This document shows, piece after piece, positions 44,609 through 53,662 of a DNA stretch of 64,000 nt. The notes below the pieces were generated by a model that saw nothing but the letters and a program-made list of their open reading frames with translations, had not been told where the DNA came from and ran no database searches. The position numbers were made by a program, and so were the translations under genes. Location of the stretch: contig CANDGI010000002.1 of assembly GCA_947384285.1 (NCBI GenBank), positions 100,401-164,400 on the forward strand, given 5' to 3'. Origin of the DNA: an uncultured Lachnospiraceae bacterium. GTDB lineage: Bacteria > Bacillota > Clostridia > Lachnospirales > Lachnospiraceae. Within the stretch, counting starts at the first letter, position 1. Each line of letters begins with the position of its first letter.

Positions 44609-44866
44609 TTAAGCAATGATCCTGTACCGCTGCGCTCCGGGCAAGTCAAAGCCGCACAAATCTGCTTCGCTTTCCATATGTTCCTCATAGACCTCTCTTG
44701 CAAACTCCTTAAGTTCCTCCCTGTCCTGATGCTCCTCTTCATCCAGATAATCCTGCCAATAAGGGCAGTTTACCACAAACTCACTTATCCTCCCGCAGCA
44801 TTTTAATGAAATACATTCACATACCGCCTCCCATTCAAATCCTGATGGATGCTTTGCAAATCGACT
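44609..44866 (-). pseudogene. Gene fragment without a start codon
   Basis: An 85-codon open stretch, convincingly coding by composition (CPYWQDYLDEEEHQDREELK, REVYEEHMESEADLCGFDLP), ends at 44609 but has no ATG, GTG or TTG with a ribosome site and is preceded by a stop at 44867. It is probably the 3' part of a lost gene. Family unknown. The following 44870-45020 shows nothing. Confidence 0.4.
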
Positions 44867-45020
44867 CTACGTTTCAACATGGGTTTTTAAATAATAAAAT
44901 ATTTTCTGCCATCCTCAATTTCTTTCAGGCATCATTCCTATTCTGGTGAATCCTTTTCAAGTTTGTTTTTTCCCTTATTGATAATATTTTTTCACCTATT
45001 TCATTTTCCAAAAGAGAAAT

Positions 45021-45674
45021 TCAATCCTTCGATTCGATCACAAGCAGAACCCCATCCTGGAAAGAAATCTCCCCCTGCTCTGCAACAATCTCATTGCTGA
45101 CCCCCAGGGAATGGTAACACTCTAAAACTGCATGATCCAAAGGATACTGAAAGCCTTTCAAGGTAATCCCTGTCACCTGCGGGGTAAAAGGAATCAAAGA
45201 GACGTATCTGCCATACTGCTCTTCCCGTTTTATTACAATTCCCTTTTGTATCATACGGATACGGTTATTGGAATCTATAATGATAATTTCCACTCCCTGG
45301 CGCATCCCCATCCCAAGCAGATGGATATTCCCCAGGACATGATCCATACGGCAGCCAGTAGCCCCCAGGATATGTATGGTTCTGCTTCCAAGATCCATTG
45401 CAGTGCGGATGGCAAGCTCTGTATCCGTCTCATCCTTTTCAGGCTGAAATTGTAAAATTTTCGGCCCTTTTTCCTTCATTTCCTTAAATTCCTGCAAGGT
45501 AATGGGATTTACAGAATCGAAATCTCCCACAATATAATCTGGAACCTGGCTCTTTTTCTGAAAGAATTCCATGCCCAAATCTACCGCAATGGTAAGGTCA
45601 AACTGATTTTTTTCCATATAAGAAGCGGCAAAACAATCTTCCAAATGCCCGCCGCTGACAATTAATGACTGCAT
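45021..45674 (-). CDS. thiN: Thiamine diphosphokinase
   Basis: 217 aa. It makes thiamine diphosphate from thiamine and ATP. Motifs are DYIVGDFDSV, PEKDETDTELAI and GATGCRMDHVLGNI. Last gene of the large core operon, where it almost always follows rsgA-rpe in Firmicutes. AGGAAA precedes the start. Confidence 0.93.
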   Translation of the reverse strand: MQSLIVSGGHLEDCFAASYMEKNQFDLTIAVDLGMEFFQKKSQVPDYIVGDFDSVNPITLQEFKEMKEKGPKILQFQPEKDETDTELAIRTAMDLGSRTIHILGATGCRMDHVLGNIHLLGMGMRQGVEIIIIDSNNRIRMIQKGIVIKREEQYGRYVSLIPFTPQVTGITLKGFQYPLDHAVLECYHSLGVSNEIVAEQGEISFQDGVLLVIESKD

Positions 45675-45695
45675 CGTTTCCTGGTTCTCCCAAAC

Positions 45696-46346
45696 TTATT
45701 TCATTAATTCCAGAAATTTTTCTACATTCTCTGGAATATTCCCCCGGAATACGGAACTACCTGACACAATCACATTTGCGCCGGCATCCAGTATCTCACC
45801 TACGTTAGCGTGGGTTATGCCCCCGTCCACCTCAATATCGGTAGAAAGCCCCCGGTTTTCCACCATACGCCTTAATTCGCGGATTTTATCTAAGGTATAT
45901 CCAATAAACTTCTGCCCGCCAAATCCAGGATTCACTGACATAAGCAGCACCATATCCAGTTTGGGCAGAATATACGAAAGCACGCTTACATCCGTTGCCG
46001 GATTCAGCGCTGCAGCAGCCTTGATTCCCCTTTCCTTGATGGCCTCTATGGTACGGTCAAGATGTACGCAGGCTTCTGCATGGACCGTTATAATATCCGC
46101 GCCGCAGTCTGCAAATTCTTTCACATAACGGCCGGGCTCTTCCACCATCAGATGGACATCAAATACCCGGCTGGTACAGCCCCGGATGGAACAAATCACC
46201 GGCATTCCAAAGGAAATGCTGGGCACAAAAGCCCCGTCCATCACATCAATGTGCACATATTCCGCCCCCGCTGCATCAATGGCCTGAACCTGTTCCCCCA
46301 GGCGCGAAAAATCGGCGGACAATATAGAGGGTGATAAATAATTCAT
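45696..46346 (-). CDS. rpe: Ribulose-phosphate 3-epimerase
   Basis: 216 aa TIM barrel that interconverts ribulose-5-P and xylulose-5-P. Signatures are LSPSILSADFSRLGEQ, HIDVMDGAFVPSISFG, MSVNPGFGGQKFI and EVDGGITHANV. AAGGAG precedes the start. It lies between rsgA and thiN. Confidence 0.96.
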   Translation of the reverse strand: MNYLSPSILSADFSRLGEQVQAIDAAGAEYVHIDVMDGAFVPSISFGMPVICSIRGCTSRVFDVHLMVEEPGRYVKEFADCGADIITVHAEACVHLDRTIEAIKERGIKAAAALNPATDVSVLSYILPKLDMVLLMSVNPGFGGQKFIGYTLDKIRELRRMVENRGLSTDIEVDGGITHANVGEILDAGANVIVSGSSVFRGNIPENVEKFLELMK

Positions 46347-46370
46347 AATCCTTCTCCTTTGACTTTTGTT

Positions 46371-47270
46371 CTATTTATCCTTCCTGTTTTTGTATTCTTT
46401 TCTTGTATTTTTTAACTCTTCGTAAAGCATCACGTAATTCTCATACCGGACAGGGCTGATCTTCCCTTTTGCAAGGGCAGTTTTTACTCCGCAGTCCGGT
46501 TCGTGGATATGGCTGCACCCTAAAAACCTGCAGGTATCCTCATATTTTTCAAATTCCCGGAAATACAATTTTAATTCCTGCTGATCCATTCCTGCCAGAT
46601 AAATAGAGCTAAACCCCGGCGTATCCACGATATACGTTTCATTCTTAACATAAATCAGCTGGGAATGGCGGGTGGTATGCTTTCCCCGTGCAATCTTCTC
46701 GCTGATGCTTCCCGTCTCCATTCCAGCCTGGGGCGCAAGAAGATTGATCAGGGACGATTTTCCTACGCCAGAGGGTCCAGCCACCGTGGTGGTTTTATGC
46801 TCCAGCGCTTTACGGATGCCATCTAAGCCCCTTTCTTCCCAGGCGCTGGCAAACAGCACTTCATAACCGCAGGCTGCATAAACGGCCCCAAGCCTTTTTT
46901 GCTCCTCTGCATCCACCAAATCCTGCTTGTTAAAGCAAATCACAGTTTCTATCTGCTGCTGCTCCATGGTAATCAAAAACCGATCCAACAGATTCAAATT
47001 GGGCTTTGGCTTGTCCGCGGCAAAAATCACAAGCGCCTGGTCAATATTTGCCACCGCCGGGCGGATTAATTCATTTTTTCTTTGGGAAATCCCTATGATA
47101 TTCCCGGTCTTCTCCTCCAGGCTGATTACATCCAACTCCACCTGATCCCCCACCAGGGGCTTTATCTTCTGCTTCCGAAAAATTCCTTTTGCTTTACATT
47201 CAAAGATACCAGCTTCCCCTGCATGCACATAGTAGAAGCCAGCAATCCCTTTTATAATTTTCCCTTGCAT
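46371..47270 (-). CDS. rsgA: Small ribosomal subunit biogenesis GTPase RsgA
   Basis: 299 aa, circularly permuted GTPase. An OB domain is followed by G4 NKQDLVD, then G1 GPSGVGKSS and G3 DTPGFSS. The zinc site is CRFLGCSHIHEPDCGV. It acts late in 30S assembly. It follows pknB by 15 bp in the core operon. Confidence 0.95.
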   Translation of the reverse strand: MQGKIIKGIAGFYYVHAGEAGIFECKAKGIFRKQKIKPLVGDQVELDVISLEEKTGNIIGISQRKNELIRPAVANIDQALVIFAADKPKPNLNLLDRFLITMEQQQIETVICFNKQDLVDAEEQKRLGAVYAACGYEVLFASAWEERGLDGIRKALEHKTTTVAGPSGVGKSSLINLLAPQAGMETGSISEKIARGKHTTRHSQLIYVKNETYIVDTPGFSSIYLAGMDQQELKLYFREFEKYEDTCRFLGCSHIHEPDCGVKTALAKGKISPVRYENYVMLYEELKNTRKEYKNRKDK

Positions 47271-47285
47271 ACGCTGCTTCCCACA

Positions 47286-49364
47286 TTAATTCTGTGTAAA
47301 TCCAATGCCTTCCAGAACCGTTTTGTCTGTTTCTGTAATCTCTGCATCATCCTCATCTAAATACGTCCACTCCCATTCAATGACAATATAGCCCCTGCTG
47401 CAGTTTTCAATATTCGATACGCTTACCATATAAGGGAAGGAATTGGCTGTCCAGCTGCCAATCACATCATCCCCTTCTGACTTGTGGAGCGTAATCTTGG
47501 CATCCACGCGAAGAGCGTCCGTTGGAATGCTCTCTGGAAGGTCAATGCTGTAATTCAATGAATAATATTGCGTGGTTATCTTTTTCCCAAGGCTGATCAC
47601 TAAGGTAACCTGGGTTCCCTTTTCCACTGTTTTGCCTGGGGTAATGCTCTGGCTGATCACCCAGCCTTCCTGAATGTCATCCGAATAGTCTGAGGAAGTG
47701 CTTACCACCTCAATGCCTGCATTTGCCATCTCCTCCCTGGCCTCCGCTTCCGGCTTATTGCGCACATCCGGCACCTGGAAGGTCTCTCTGCCCTGGCTTA
47801 GCATCACAGTAACGGTATCGCCCTTCTTTGCTTTTGCTCCCACATCCGGGCTCTGGGAAATTACCTGGTCGTTGGGAATATTGTCGTCATACTGATAACC
47901 AAAAACCGGAACCAGATCTTTGCTCTCCAATATGGTCTGAGCCTCGCTCTTAGGCTTTCCCTTTACATCCGGCACATCGAATTCCCCTGCGCCGCTGCTG
48001 ATAATGACCTGAATCGTGGTGTTTTTTTCTACCATAGTCCCTTCTTCTACACTCTGGGATATAATCTGCCCGGCTGGGTATTCTTCGGAGGATTCCTCGC
48101 CGCCCCGCTCAAGGCCAAGATGAATGCTGTTGGCCTTTTTCAAGGCCTCCTCAAAGGTGTACCCTTTCAAATCAATCATCTCCACCTGATCCGACTCCTC
48201 TTCATCCTGAACCTGCTCCGTATCCGGTTCCTTCTCCTCCTTCTCTTTCTCTCTGCCCCCTCCAAACTTAAACAATCCAAAGACGCTGCCGGCAATGTAA
48301 ATGATAATCCCAACGATAATCACTGCCGCCACAATGCCCATAATGGTCACTGCCTTTTCCATTTTTGGATTTAAAAATCCATCCTCGTCGTCTTCCTCGT
48401 CGTCCTCCTCGTCGTCCTCGTACTCCTCCAGCTCTTCCCGGTACATATTCCTGGTCTGCTGTTTGATGCTCTCCACCTCTTCCTGCCGCACAACCCTGGT
48501 TTTATCCTGCTGGCCAAAGGGAACCATCACCACAAAATCCTCATCCGGGCTGATTAATGCCTTCTTCAAATCCATCAACAGGTCGCTGATGGTGTCATAA
48601 CGTCTGTCCGGGCTTTTCTGGGTACATTTTAAAATAATTTTTTCAATGCTCACAGGCAGGTTCGGCGCGTAGGCGCTTGGAACCACCATTTCTTCCTGCA
48701 GATGCTGGATGGCAACAGCCACCGTGGATTCCCCGTCAAAGGGCACCCGGCCCGTGACCATCTCATACATGACGATTCCCAGGGAATAAATATCGCTCTT
48801 CCCATCCACAAACCCATTTCTTGCCTGTTCCGGGGAAGCATAGTGGACGGAACCCATCACATCGGAATTGATGGTATTGGCGTTTGCCGCCCGGGCAATC
48901 CCGAAATCCGTCACCTTCACTTTGCCTTCCGTAGAAATAATGATATTCTGGGGCTTAATATCCCGGTGAATAATATGTTTGTTATGAGCTGCTTCAATGC
49001 CTCTGCCTACCTGGATGGCAATGCTGACCGCCTCCTTAAAGGACAGCTGCCCTTTTTTCTCAATATAAGTCTTAAGGGTGATTCCCTCTACATATTCCAT
49101 CACGATATAGTGGATGGAATTTTCGCTTCCTACATCATAAATATTCACAATGTTTGGATGCTCCAGCCCCGCTGCAGACTGTGCCTCTGTCCGGAACTTG
49201 GTTACAAAGTTCACATCCTCGGAGAACTCTGTTTTCAGCACTTTAATCCCTACAAAACGTCCCAGGGTATGATCCTTTGCCTTATAGACGTCCGCCATCC
49301 CGCCGGCTCCCACTCTTCCTACTATCTCATATCTGTCTGCAAGATAAATTCCCTCTCTTAACAT
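47286..49364 (-). CDS. pknB: PASTA-domain serine/threonine protein kinase
   Basis: 692 aa. Kinase domain 1-~275 (GRVGAGGMADVYKAKD, HRDIKPQNI, DFGIARA); acidic stretch near residue 320 (EEYEDDEEDDEEDDEDG); one membrane helix at about 340-370; three extracellular PASTA repeats to about 595, and a ~95-residue C-terminal domain. It senses muropeptides or lipid II and controls wall synthesis and growth. The start overlaps the prpC stop by 7 bp. The rsmB-rlmN-prpC-pknB-rsgA order is a classical Firmicute cluster. Confidence 0.96.
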   Translation of the reverse strand: MLREGIYLADRYEIVGRVGAGGMADVYKAKDHTLGRFVGIKVLKTEFSEDVNFVTKFRTEAQSAAGLEHPNIVNIYDVGSENSIHYIVMEYVEGITLKTYIEKKGQLSFKEAVSIAIQVGRGIEAAHNKHIIHRDIKPQNIIISTEGKVKVTDFGIARAANANTINSDVMGSVHYASPEQARNGFVDGKSDIYSLGIVMYEMVTGRVPFDGESTVAVAIQHLQEEMVVPSAYAPNLPVSIEKIILKCTQKSPDRRYDTISDLLMDLKKALISPDEDFVVMVPFGQQDKTRVVRQEEVESIKQQTRNMYREELEEYEDDEEDDEEDDEDGFLNPKMEKAVTIMGIVAAVIIVGIIIYIAGSVFGLFKFGGGREKEKEEKEPDTEQVQDEEESDQVEMIDLKGYTFEEALKKANSIHLGLERGGEESSEEYPAGQIISQSVEEGTMVEKNTTIQVIISSGAGEFDVPDVKGKPKSEAQTILESKDLVPVFGYQYDDNIPNDQVISQSPDVGAKAKKGDTVTVMLSQGRETFQVPDVRNKPEAEAREEMANAGIEVVSTSSDYSDDIQEGWVISQSITPGKTVEKGTQVTLVISLGKKITTQYYSLNYSIDLPESIPTDALRVDAKITLHKSEGDDVIGSWTANSFPYMVSVSNIENCSRGYIVIEWEWTYLDEDDAEITETDKTVLEGIGFTQN

Positions 49365-50104
49365 ATTTTCACCTCACCTGAAGAAAATGGTTGTGTCAAA
49401 ATTATCGTAATATTATCGTTTCCGCCATAATCATTGGCTGCATCTATCAATTCGTCTATGGCCTCCTGCACAACCTTTTTTTCATTTATAATCTCAAATA
49501 TTTCCTCATCTTCCAGCATATCCGTCAAACCATCTGAGCACATCAAAATCTGGTCGCCTTCCTCCAAGCTTACTTCAAAGAAGTCCACCTCAATCTCAGG
49601 GCCTCCCCCCACAGCTCTGGTTATAATGTTCCGGTCTGGATGCACCCTTGCCGCTTCCGGGGAAATCTCCCCCCGGCGCACCATCTCCTGCACATAGGAA
49701 TGATCCTTTGTGATCTGCCTGAAATCATCTCCTGCCAGGTACAGGCGGCTGTCGCCCACATTGGCTGCACACAGCTCCTGTCCTTGCACCGTGGCCACTA
49801 CCACAGTAGTTCCCATGCCTTCCAAATCAATATCCGTCCGTGCCTTTTTCATAACTGCCCGATTTGCCTGTTGAATTGCCGCACGGATAACTGCGGCCGG
49901 AGAACATTCGCTATTCTTCCTCACCGAATCTACAATCACTTCCACCGTATACCTGGAAGCATAATCACCTGCATTATGGCCTCCCATGCCATCTGCTAAA
50001 ATAAACAAATTCGGCAGATTTCCAACCGGCGTTTCAGAGGTATACATATAATCCTGGTTCATATCCCGTCTTCTCCCTGTATCTGTTTTGGAAAAAGCCT
50101 TCAT
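49358..50104 (-). CDS. prpC: PP2C-family protein phosphatase
   Basis: 248 aa. Metal-binding motifs are RRDMNQDYMY, LADGMGGHNAGDYAS, ANVGDSRLYL and MCSDGLTDML, with the last DNITIIL. It reverses phosphorylation by the adjacent PASTA kinase. The ATG overlaps the rlmN stop (ATGA) and its own stop overlaps pknB. Confidence 0.95.
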   Translation of the reverse strand: MKAFSKTDTGRRRDMNQDYMYTSETPVGNLPNLFILADGMGGHNAGDYASRYTVEVIVDSVRKNSECSPAAVIRAAIQQANRAVMKKARTDIDLEGMGTTVVVATVQGQELCAANVGDSRLYLAGDDFRQITKDHSYVQEMVRRGEISPEAARVHPDRNIITRAVGGGPEIEVDFFEVSLEEGDQILMCSDGLTDMLEDEEIFEIINEKKVVQEAIDELIDAANDYGGNDNITIILTQPFSSGEVKIC

Positions 50105-51144
50105 CCCTCTCCCTGCCTTTCTGAAAACCGCTTTCTCAATTGTCCACAGGCCCCGTCAATATCCCGGCCCATTTCCCTTCTTATAGTAACATTTATTCCA
50201 TATTTTTCAAGTTTATTTTTAAAATTCAGCACGGTGTCCTTGTCCGGCTGCACATAATCCCGCTCCCGGATGGGGTTGACCGGAATCAGGTTCACATGGC
50301 AGTTCATGCCAGAAATCAGCGCCCCAAGCTGTCTGGCATCCTCATCCTTGTCATTTTCTCCGCCCAAAAGGTTGTATTCAAAGGTAATCCGCCTGCCTGT
50401 CTTCTGGAAATAATACTTGCAGGCTTCCACCACCTGATGAATTTCGTATTTTTTCGCTATAGGCATCAATGCCTGCCGTTTTTCCTGGGTAGCGCCGTGC
50501 AAAGACAGCGCCAATGTAATCTGCAGCCTTTCCTCTGCCAATTTTCGCATATTAGGCACAATCCCGCAGGTGGAAACCGTCAGGTTACGCTGGCTTATGC
50601 TGCTTCCATTTTCATCGGACAAAAGCCGGATGAATTTCAGGAGGTTCTCATAATTATCCAATGGCTCCCCCATTCCCATCACAACCACATGGGAAACCCG
50701 CTCGCCGATATCACGCCAAATACGGTAAACCTGATCCAGCATTTCTGATGGGGTTAAATTCCGCACCAGCCCGTCCAGGGTGGAGGCACAGAATCTGCAG
50801 CCCATCCGGCAGCCTGCCTGGGAAGAAATGCACACGCTGTTGCCGTGTTTGTAGCGCATGAGAACGCTTTCTACCATATTTCCGTCCGGCAATGCAAACA
50901 GATATTTTCTGGTTCCGTCCTGCCTAGACTGCTGCACGCTTACCTGTTTTAATACGGTAAATTCGCATGAATTTATTAACTTTTCTTTTAATTTATTGGA
51001 AATATCTGTCATTTCCTCGAAGGATTCTGCATGCTTTTTATGCAGCCAGGGGTAGAGCTGTTTTGCCCGGAAGGGCTTTTCGCCTAATGATATTAGAAAT
51101 CCTCCTAGTTCTTCCTGGTTCATGGATTTTATGTCTGCTTTCAT
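50101..51144 (-). CDS. rlmN: 23S rRNA (A2503-C2)/tRNA methyltransferase RlmN
   Basis: 347 aa radical SAM enzyme. The cluster motif is CRMGCRFCAST and the C-terminal catalytic Cys lies in GACGQLRK. Sibling Cfr would give resistance, but the chromosomal core position and overlap with prpC fit RlmN. TTAGGAG precedes the start. Confidence 0.95.
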   Translation of the reverse strand: MKADIKSMNQEELGGFLISLGEKPFRAKQLYPWLHKKHAESFEEMTDISNKLKEKLINSCEFTVLKQVSVQQSRQDGTRKYLFALPDGNMVESVLMRYKHGNSVCISSQAGCRMGCRFCASTLDGLVRNLTPSEMLDQVYRIWRDIGERVSHVVVMGMGEPLDNYENLLKFIRLLSDENGSSISQRNLTVSTCGIVPNMRKLAEERLQITLALSLHGATQEKRQALMPIAKKYEIHQVVEACKYYFQKTGRRITFEYNLLGGENDKDEDARQLGALISGMNCHVNLIPVNPIRERDYVQPDKDTVLNFKNKLEKYGINVTIRREMGRDIDGACGQLRKRFSERQGEG

Positions 51145-51272
51145 GATTTGCTCCTAAATTCATATTTGGGTGCGGACGGAGATGCTGGATTGTTCTTTCG
51201 CATGTATATATTTTGGGTGCGGATGGAAATATAACATGAACGAAAGCAGAGAAGGATAAAATATACTTGCCT

Positions 51273-51401
51273 TCAAATATTAAGCCATTGGATAAATGCA
51301 GTCTTATCTGTATTATTATAACCCGCATTTTTATAGAAATCCAATACCTCCTTCTTGCTTAATACTTCTTGTAAATCTTCTTTTATGGCTTCTCTAACCA
51401 T
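51273..51401 (-). pseudogene. Internally deleted GNAT acetyltransferase remnant
   Basis: 42 codons. The beginning MVREAIKEDLQEVL matches GNAT N-termini and the end FYKNAGYNNTDKTAFIQWL matches GNAT C-termini. The acetyl-CoA-binding core between them is gone. It is in the gap between rsmB and rlmN in the core operon. Confidence 0.55.
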
Positions 51402-51420
51402 TCTTATCCTCCTTTGCGTA

Positions 51421-51528
51421 TTATGGCAATTTCATCTGATAATTCTCCAGTTGATGGAAGATCCCGGCTATATTCACAACATCCAAATTAATTCTAAATA
51501 TAATAACATAATCCATCTGCCTAAGCAT
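51421..51528 (-). pseudogene. C-terminal remnant of a RelE/ParE-type toxin
   Basis: 35 codons ending in VIIFRINLDVVNIAGIFHQL, which matches the last strands of ParE/RelE toxins. The catalytic N-terminal part and any antitoxin are absent. It overlaps the 3' end of rsmB in another frame. Confidence 0.45.
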
Positions 51529-52828
51529 GCTTTCGCATTTTTGCTAGGAAAAAGCCGTCGCGGATTCCTTTTTGGGGCAGGAGCTGCTGTTGTTTTTCCA
51601 GGTGGAATTCTGGGTGTTCTTTTATAAACCATGCGGTATTTTCTTCGTTTTCCCCGGGGTTTATGGTGCAGGTGCTGTATATTAGGATTCCGCCTGGTTT
51701 GACATATTGTTGGACGGTATGTAGGATTTCCCGTTGGAGAGCAGCCAGCTCCTGGCAGGATTTTTTGTTTATTTTATATTTAATATCTGATTTCCTTCCT
51801 AATACGCCTAGCCCAGAGCAGGGCAAGTCTGCAATTACAATATCTGCTTTTCCTAGCATTTTTTCATCTGATTTTCTGGCATCTGCCTGCTGTGCGTGGA
51901 TGTTGGAAAGCTGGCAGCGGCTGATGTTTTCTTGTATCAGTGAAACTTTGTATTCCGTTAGGTCCCTGGCTTCTACGGTTCCGGTTCCTTCCATCAATTC
52001 TGCCATGTGGAGGCTTTTTCCGCCGGGGGCTGCGCATACATCCAGAACATAACTGCCTTTGGACGGGTCTGCCCACAATCCGACCTGCATGGAGCTGATA
52101 TCCTGCACATGGAATTTTCCGGCGGCGAATCCCGGGATTCTCTCTAGCGTATCATAGTCCTCAATAAAAAGAACGTCTTCTAGTTCTGTTTCCCGTACCT
52201 GTACCTTATCTGCTTTTAGTTCTTTTTCCAGTTCTTCTTTTGTGGTTTTCAATGGGTTCACCCGGATGGCTGTGGGCATTTCTGACAAAAATGCTTCCAG
52301 GAACCCTTCAATTTGCTCCATGGTGTAAGAAGCCTGCCATAACTGCAGAATCCACAGAGGCATGGAGTAAGCCACGGAAAGGTATTCCAAGGGATTGCTC
52401 TTCCTGTCTGGCAGGACAACCGCTCCAAGGCCTCGGCTGACACTGCGCAGCACCCCGTTTACAAACCCTTTCAGGTTGCGAAAGCCTCGTTTCTGCGCTA
52501 ATTTTACTGCTTCATTGCAGGTAGCGGAAGCTGGAACGGCATCCATATATTTCAGCTCATAAACGCTGTTTCTTAAGATACAGCGGATGACAGGCTTCAT
52601 TTTATTCACGGGTACGCTGGAAAACTGATCCAATACATAATCAATCCATATCATATGCTCCAGCGTCCCTTCACAGAGACGTTTGATGAAGCTTCGCTCT
52701 TGCTTGCTTAAATACCGGTATTTATCCAGCGTATTCCGAATCGCAATATGGCTGTATTCCCCGTCCCTGTCCACCGCCAGCAAAATATCAAGCGCCAGCT
52801 CCCTGGTATTTATCGTATCTCCGCCCAT
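51521..52828 (-). CDS. rsmB: 16S rRNA (C967-C5)-methyltransferase
   Basis: 435 aa. The N-terminal NusB-like domain (RELALDILLAVDRDGEYSHI) and C-terminal SAM methyltransferase (VLDVCAAPGGKSLHMAE, ADLPCSGLGVLG, catalytic YSTCTINPGENE) are complete. Its last codons read MRKHA, next to the RelE remnant, so the extreme C-terminus may have been altered by that insertion. Confidence 0.94.
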   Translation of the reverse strand: MGGDTINTRELALDILLAVDRDGEYSHIAIRNTLDKYRYLSKQERSFIKRLCEGTLEHMIWIDYVLDQFSSVPVNKMKPVIRCILRNSVYELKYMDAVPASATCNEAVKLAQKRGFRNLKGFVNGVLRSVSRGLGAVVLPDRKSNPLEYLSVAYSMPLWILQLWQASYTMEQIEGFLEAFLSEMPTAIRVNPLKTTKEELEKELKADKVQVRETELEDVLFIEDYDTLERIPGFAAGKFHVQDISSMQVGLWADPSKGSYVLDVCAAPGGKSLHMAELMEGTGTVEARDLTEYKVSLIQENISRCQLSNIHAQQADARKSDEKMLGKADIVIADLPCSGLGVLGRKSDIKYKINKKSCQELAALQREILHTVQQYVKPGGILIYSTCTINPGENEENTAWFIKEHPEFHLEKQQQLLPQKGIRDGFFLAKMRKHA

Positions 52829-52891
52829 AGTCCCTCCTATGCAGTAATTTCCAATTTCCGCGGTGCACTCTGCCTATCTGCATTCCATGTT

Positions 52892-53599
52892 CTAATCATC
52901 TCTTCTTCCGCTTGTGAGAATCAGAAGCCTTAACAGCTGCAAAATGGCTGAAGCCGCGCCTGCTACATAAGTCAGCGCAGCTGCCTTTAAAACCTTTCTT
53001 GTGCCCCGAAGCTCCTCTTCTCCCAGAATTCCTGTCTCGCCCAGAATCCTCACTGCGCGGCTGGAAGCATTAAACTCTACCGGAAGCGTAACAAGCTGGA
53101 ACAGCACTGCCAAGGAAAAGCATAGAATTCCAATATTAATCAACAGCGCTCCTGTGCTGCTGGTAATGAACAAGCCAATGACAATCAACGGCCATGCGGC
53201 AAAGGAGCCAAAATTCGCCAAAGGCACAATGGCGCTGCGGACAGATAAGGGTGCATATTGTTTCTGATGCTGGATGGCATGCCCACATTCGTGGGCAGCC
53301 ACGCCCACTGCCGCTACCGAAGCGGAACCATAGGTACTGTCCGAAAGGCTTAATGTTTTATTCCTGGGATCATAATGGTCATTCAATTCCCCGGATATAT
53401 GCCGGACCTGCACATCATAAATCCCAGCCGAATGCAAAATGCGTTCTGCCGCCTGCGCTCCTGTCATTCCCGACATACTGCGGACTCTGTTATATTTATT
53501 AAATGTAGATTTTACTCTTGCAGAAGCAATCAGGCAAATGACTGCGCCAAGAATCACTAAAAAATAAGTGCGGTCAAAATAAAATCCATAAAATGGCAT
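52892..53599 (-). CDS. Zinc metallopeptidase of the YugP family
   Basis: 235 aa, four membrane segments. The zinc motif is AAHECGHAIQHQ, preceded by LSLSDSTYGSASVAAVGV. The physiological target is unknown. The ATG at 53599 with AAGGAG is chosen; the open frame extends further without support. Part of the core operon between fmt and rsmB, a frequent position. Confidence 0.9.
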   Translation of the reverse strand: MPFYGFYFDRTYFLVILGAVICLIASARVKSTFNKYNRVRSMSGMTGAQAAERILHSAGIYDVQVRHISGELNDHYDPRNKTLSLSDSTYGSASVAAVGVAAHECGHAIQHQKQYAPLSVRSAIVPLANFGSFAAWPLIVIGLFITSSTGALLINIGILCFSLAVLFQLVTLPVEFNASSRAVRILGETGILGEEELRGTRKVLKAAALTYVAGAASAILQLLRLLILTSGRRDD

Positions 53600-53662
53600 A
53601 AAATCACTCCTTTTCTTTTTTATTATGCCTGCATTGATGCTATTCAATCATATTGCAATTGA

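Noticed and set aside
50101-51144. Radical SAM methyltransferase as possible Cfr resistance enzyme
   Set aside because: Position in the conserved core operon and overlap with prpC indicate housekeeping RlmN.
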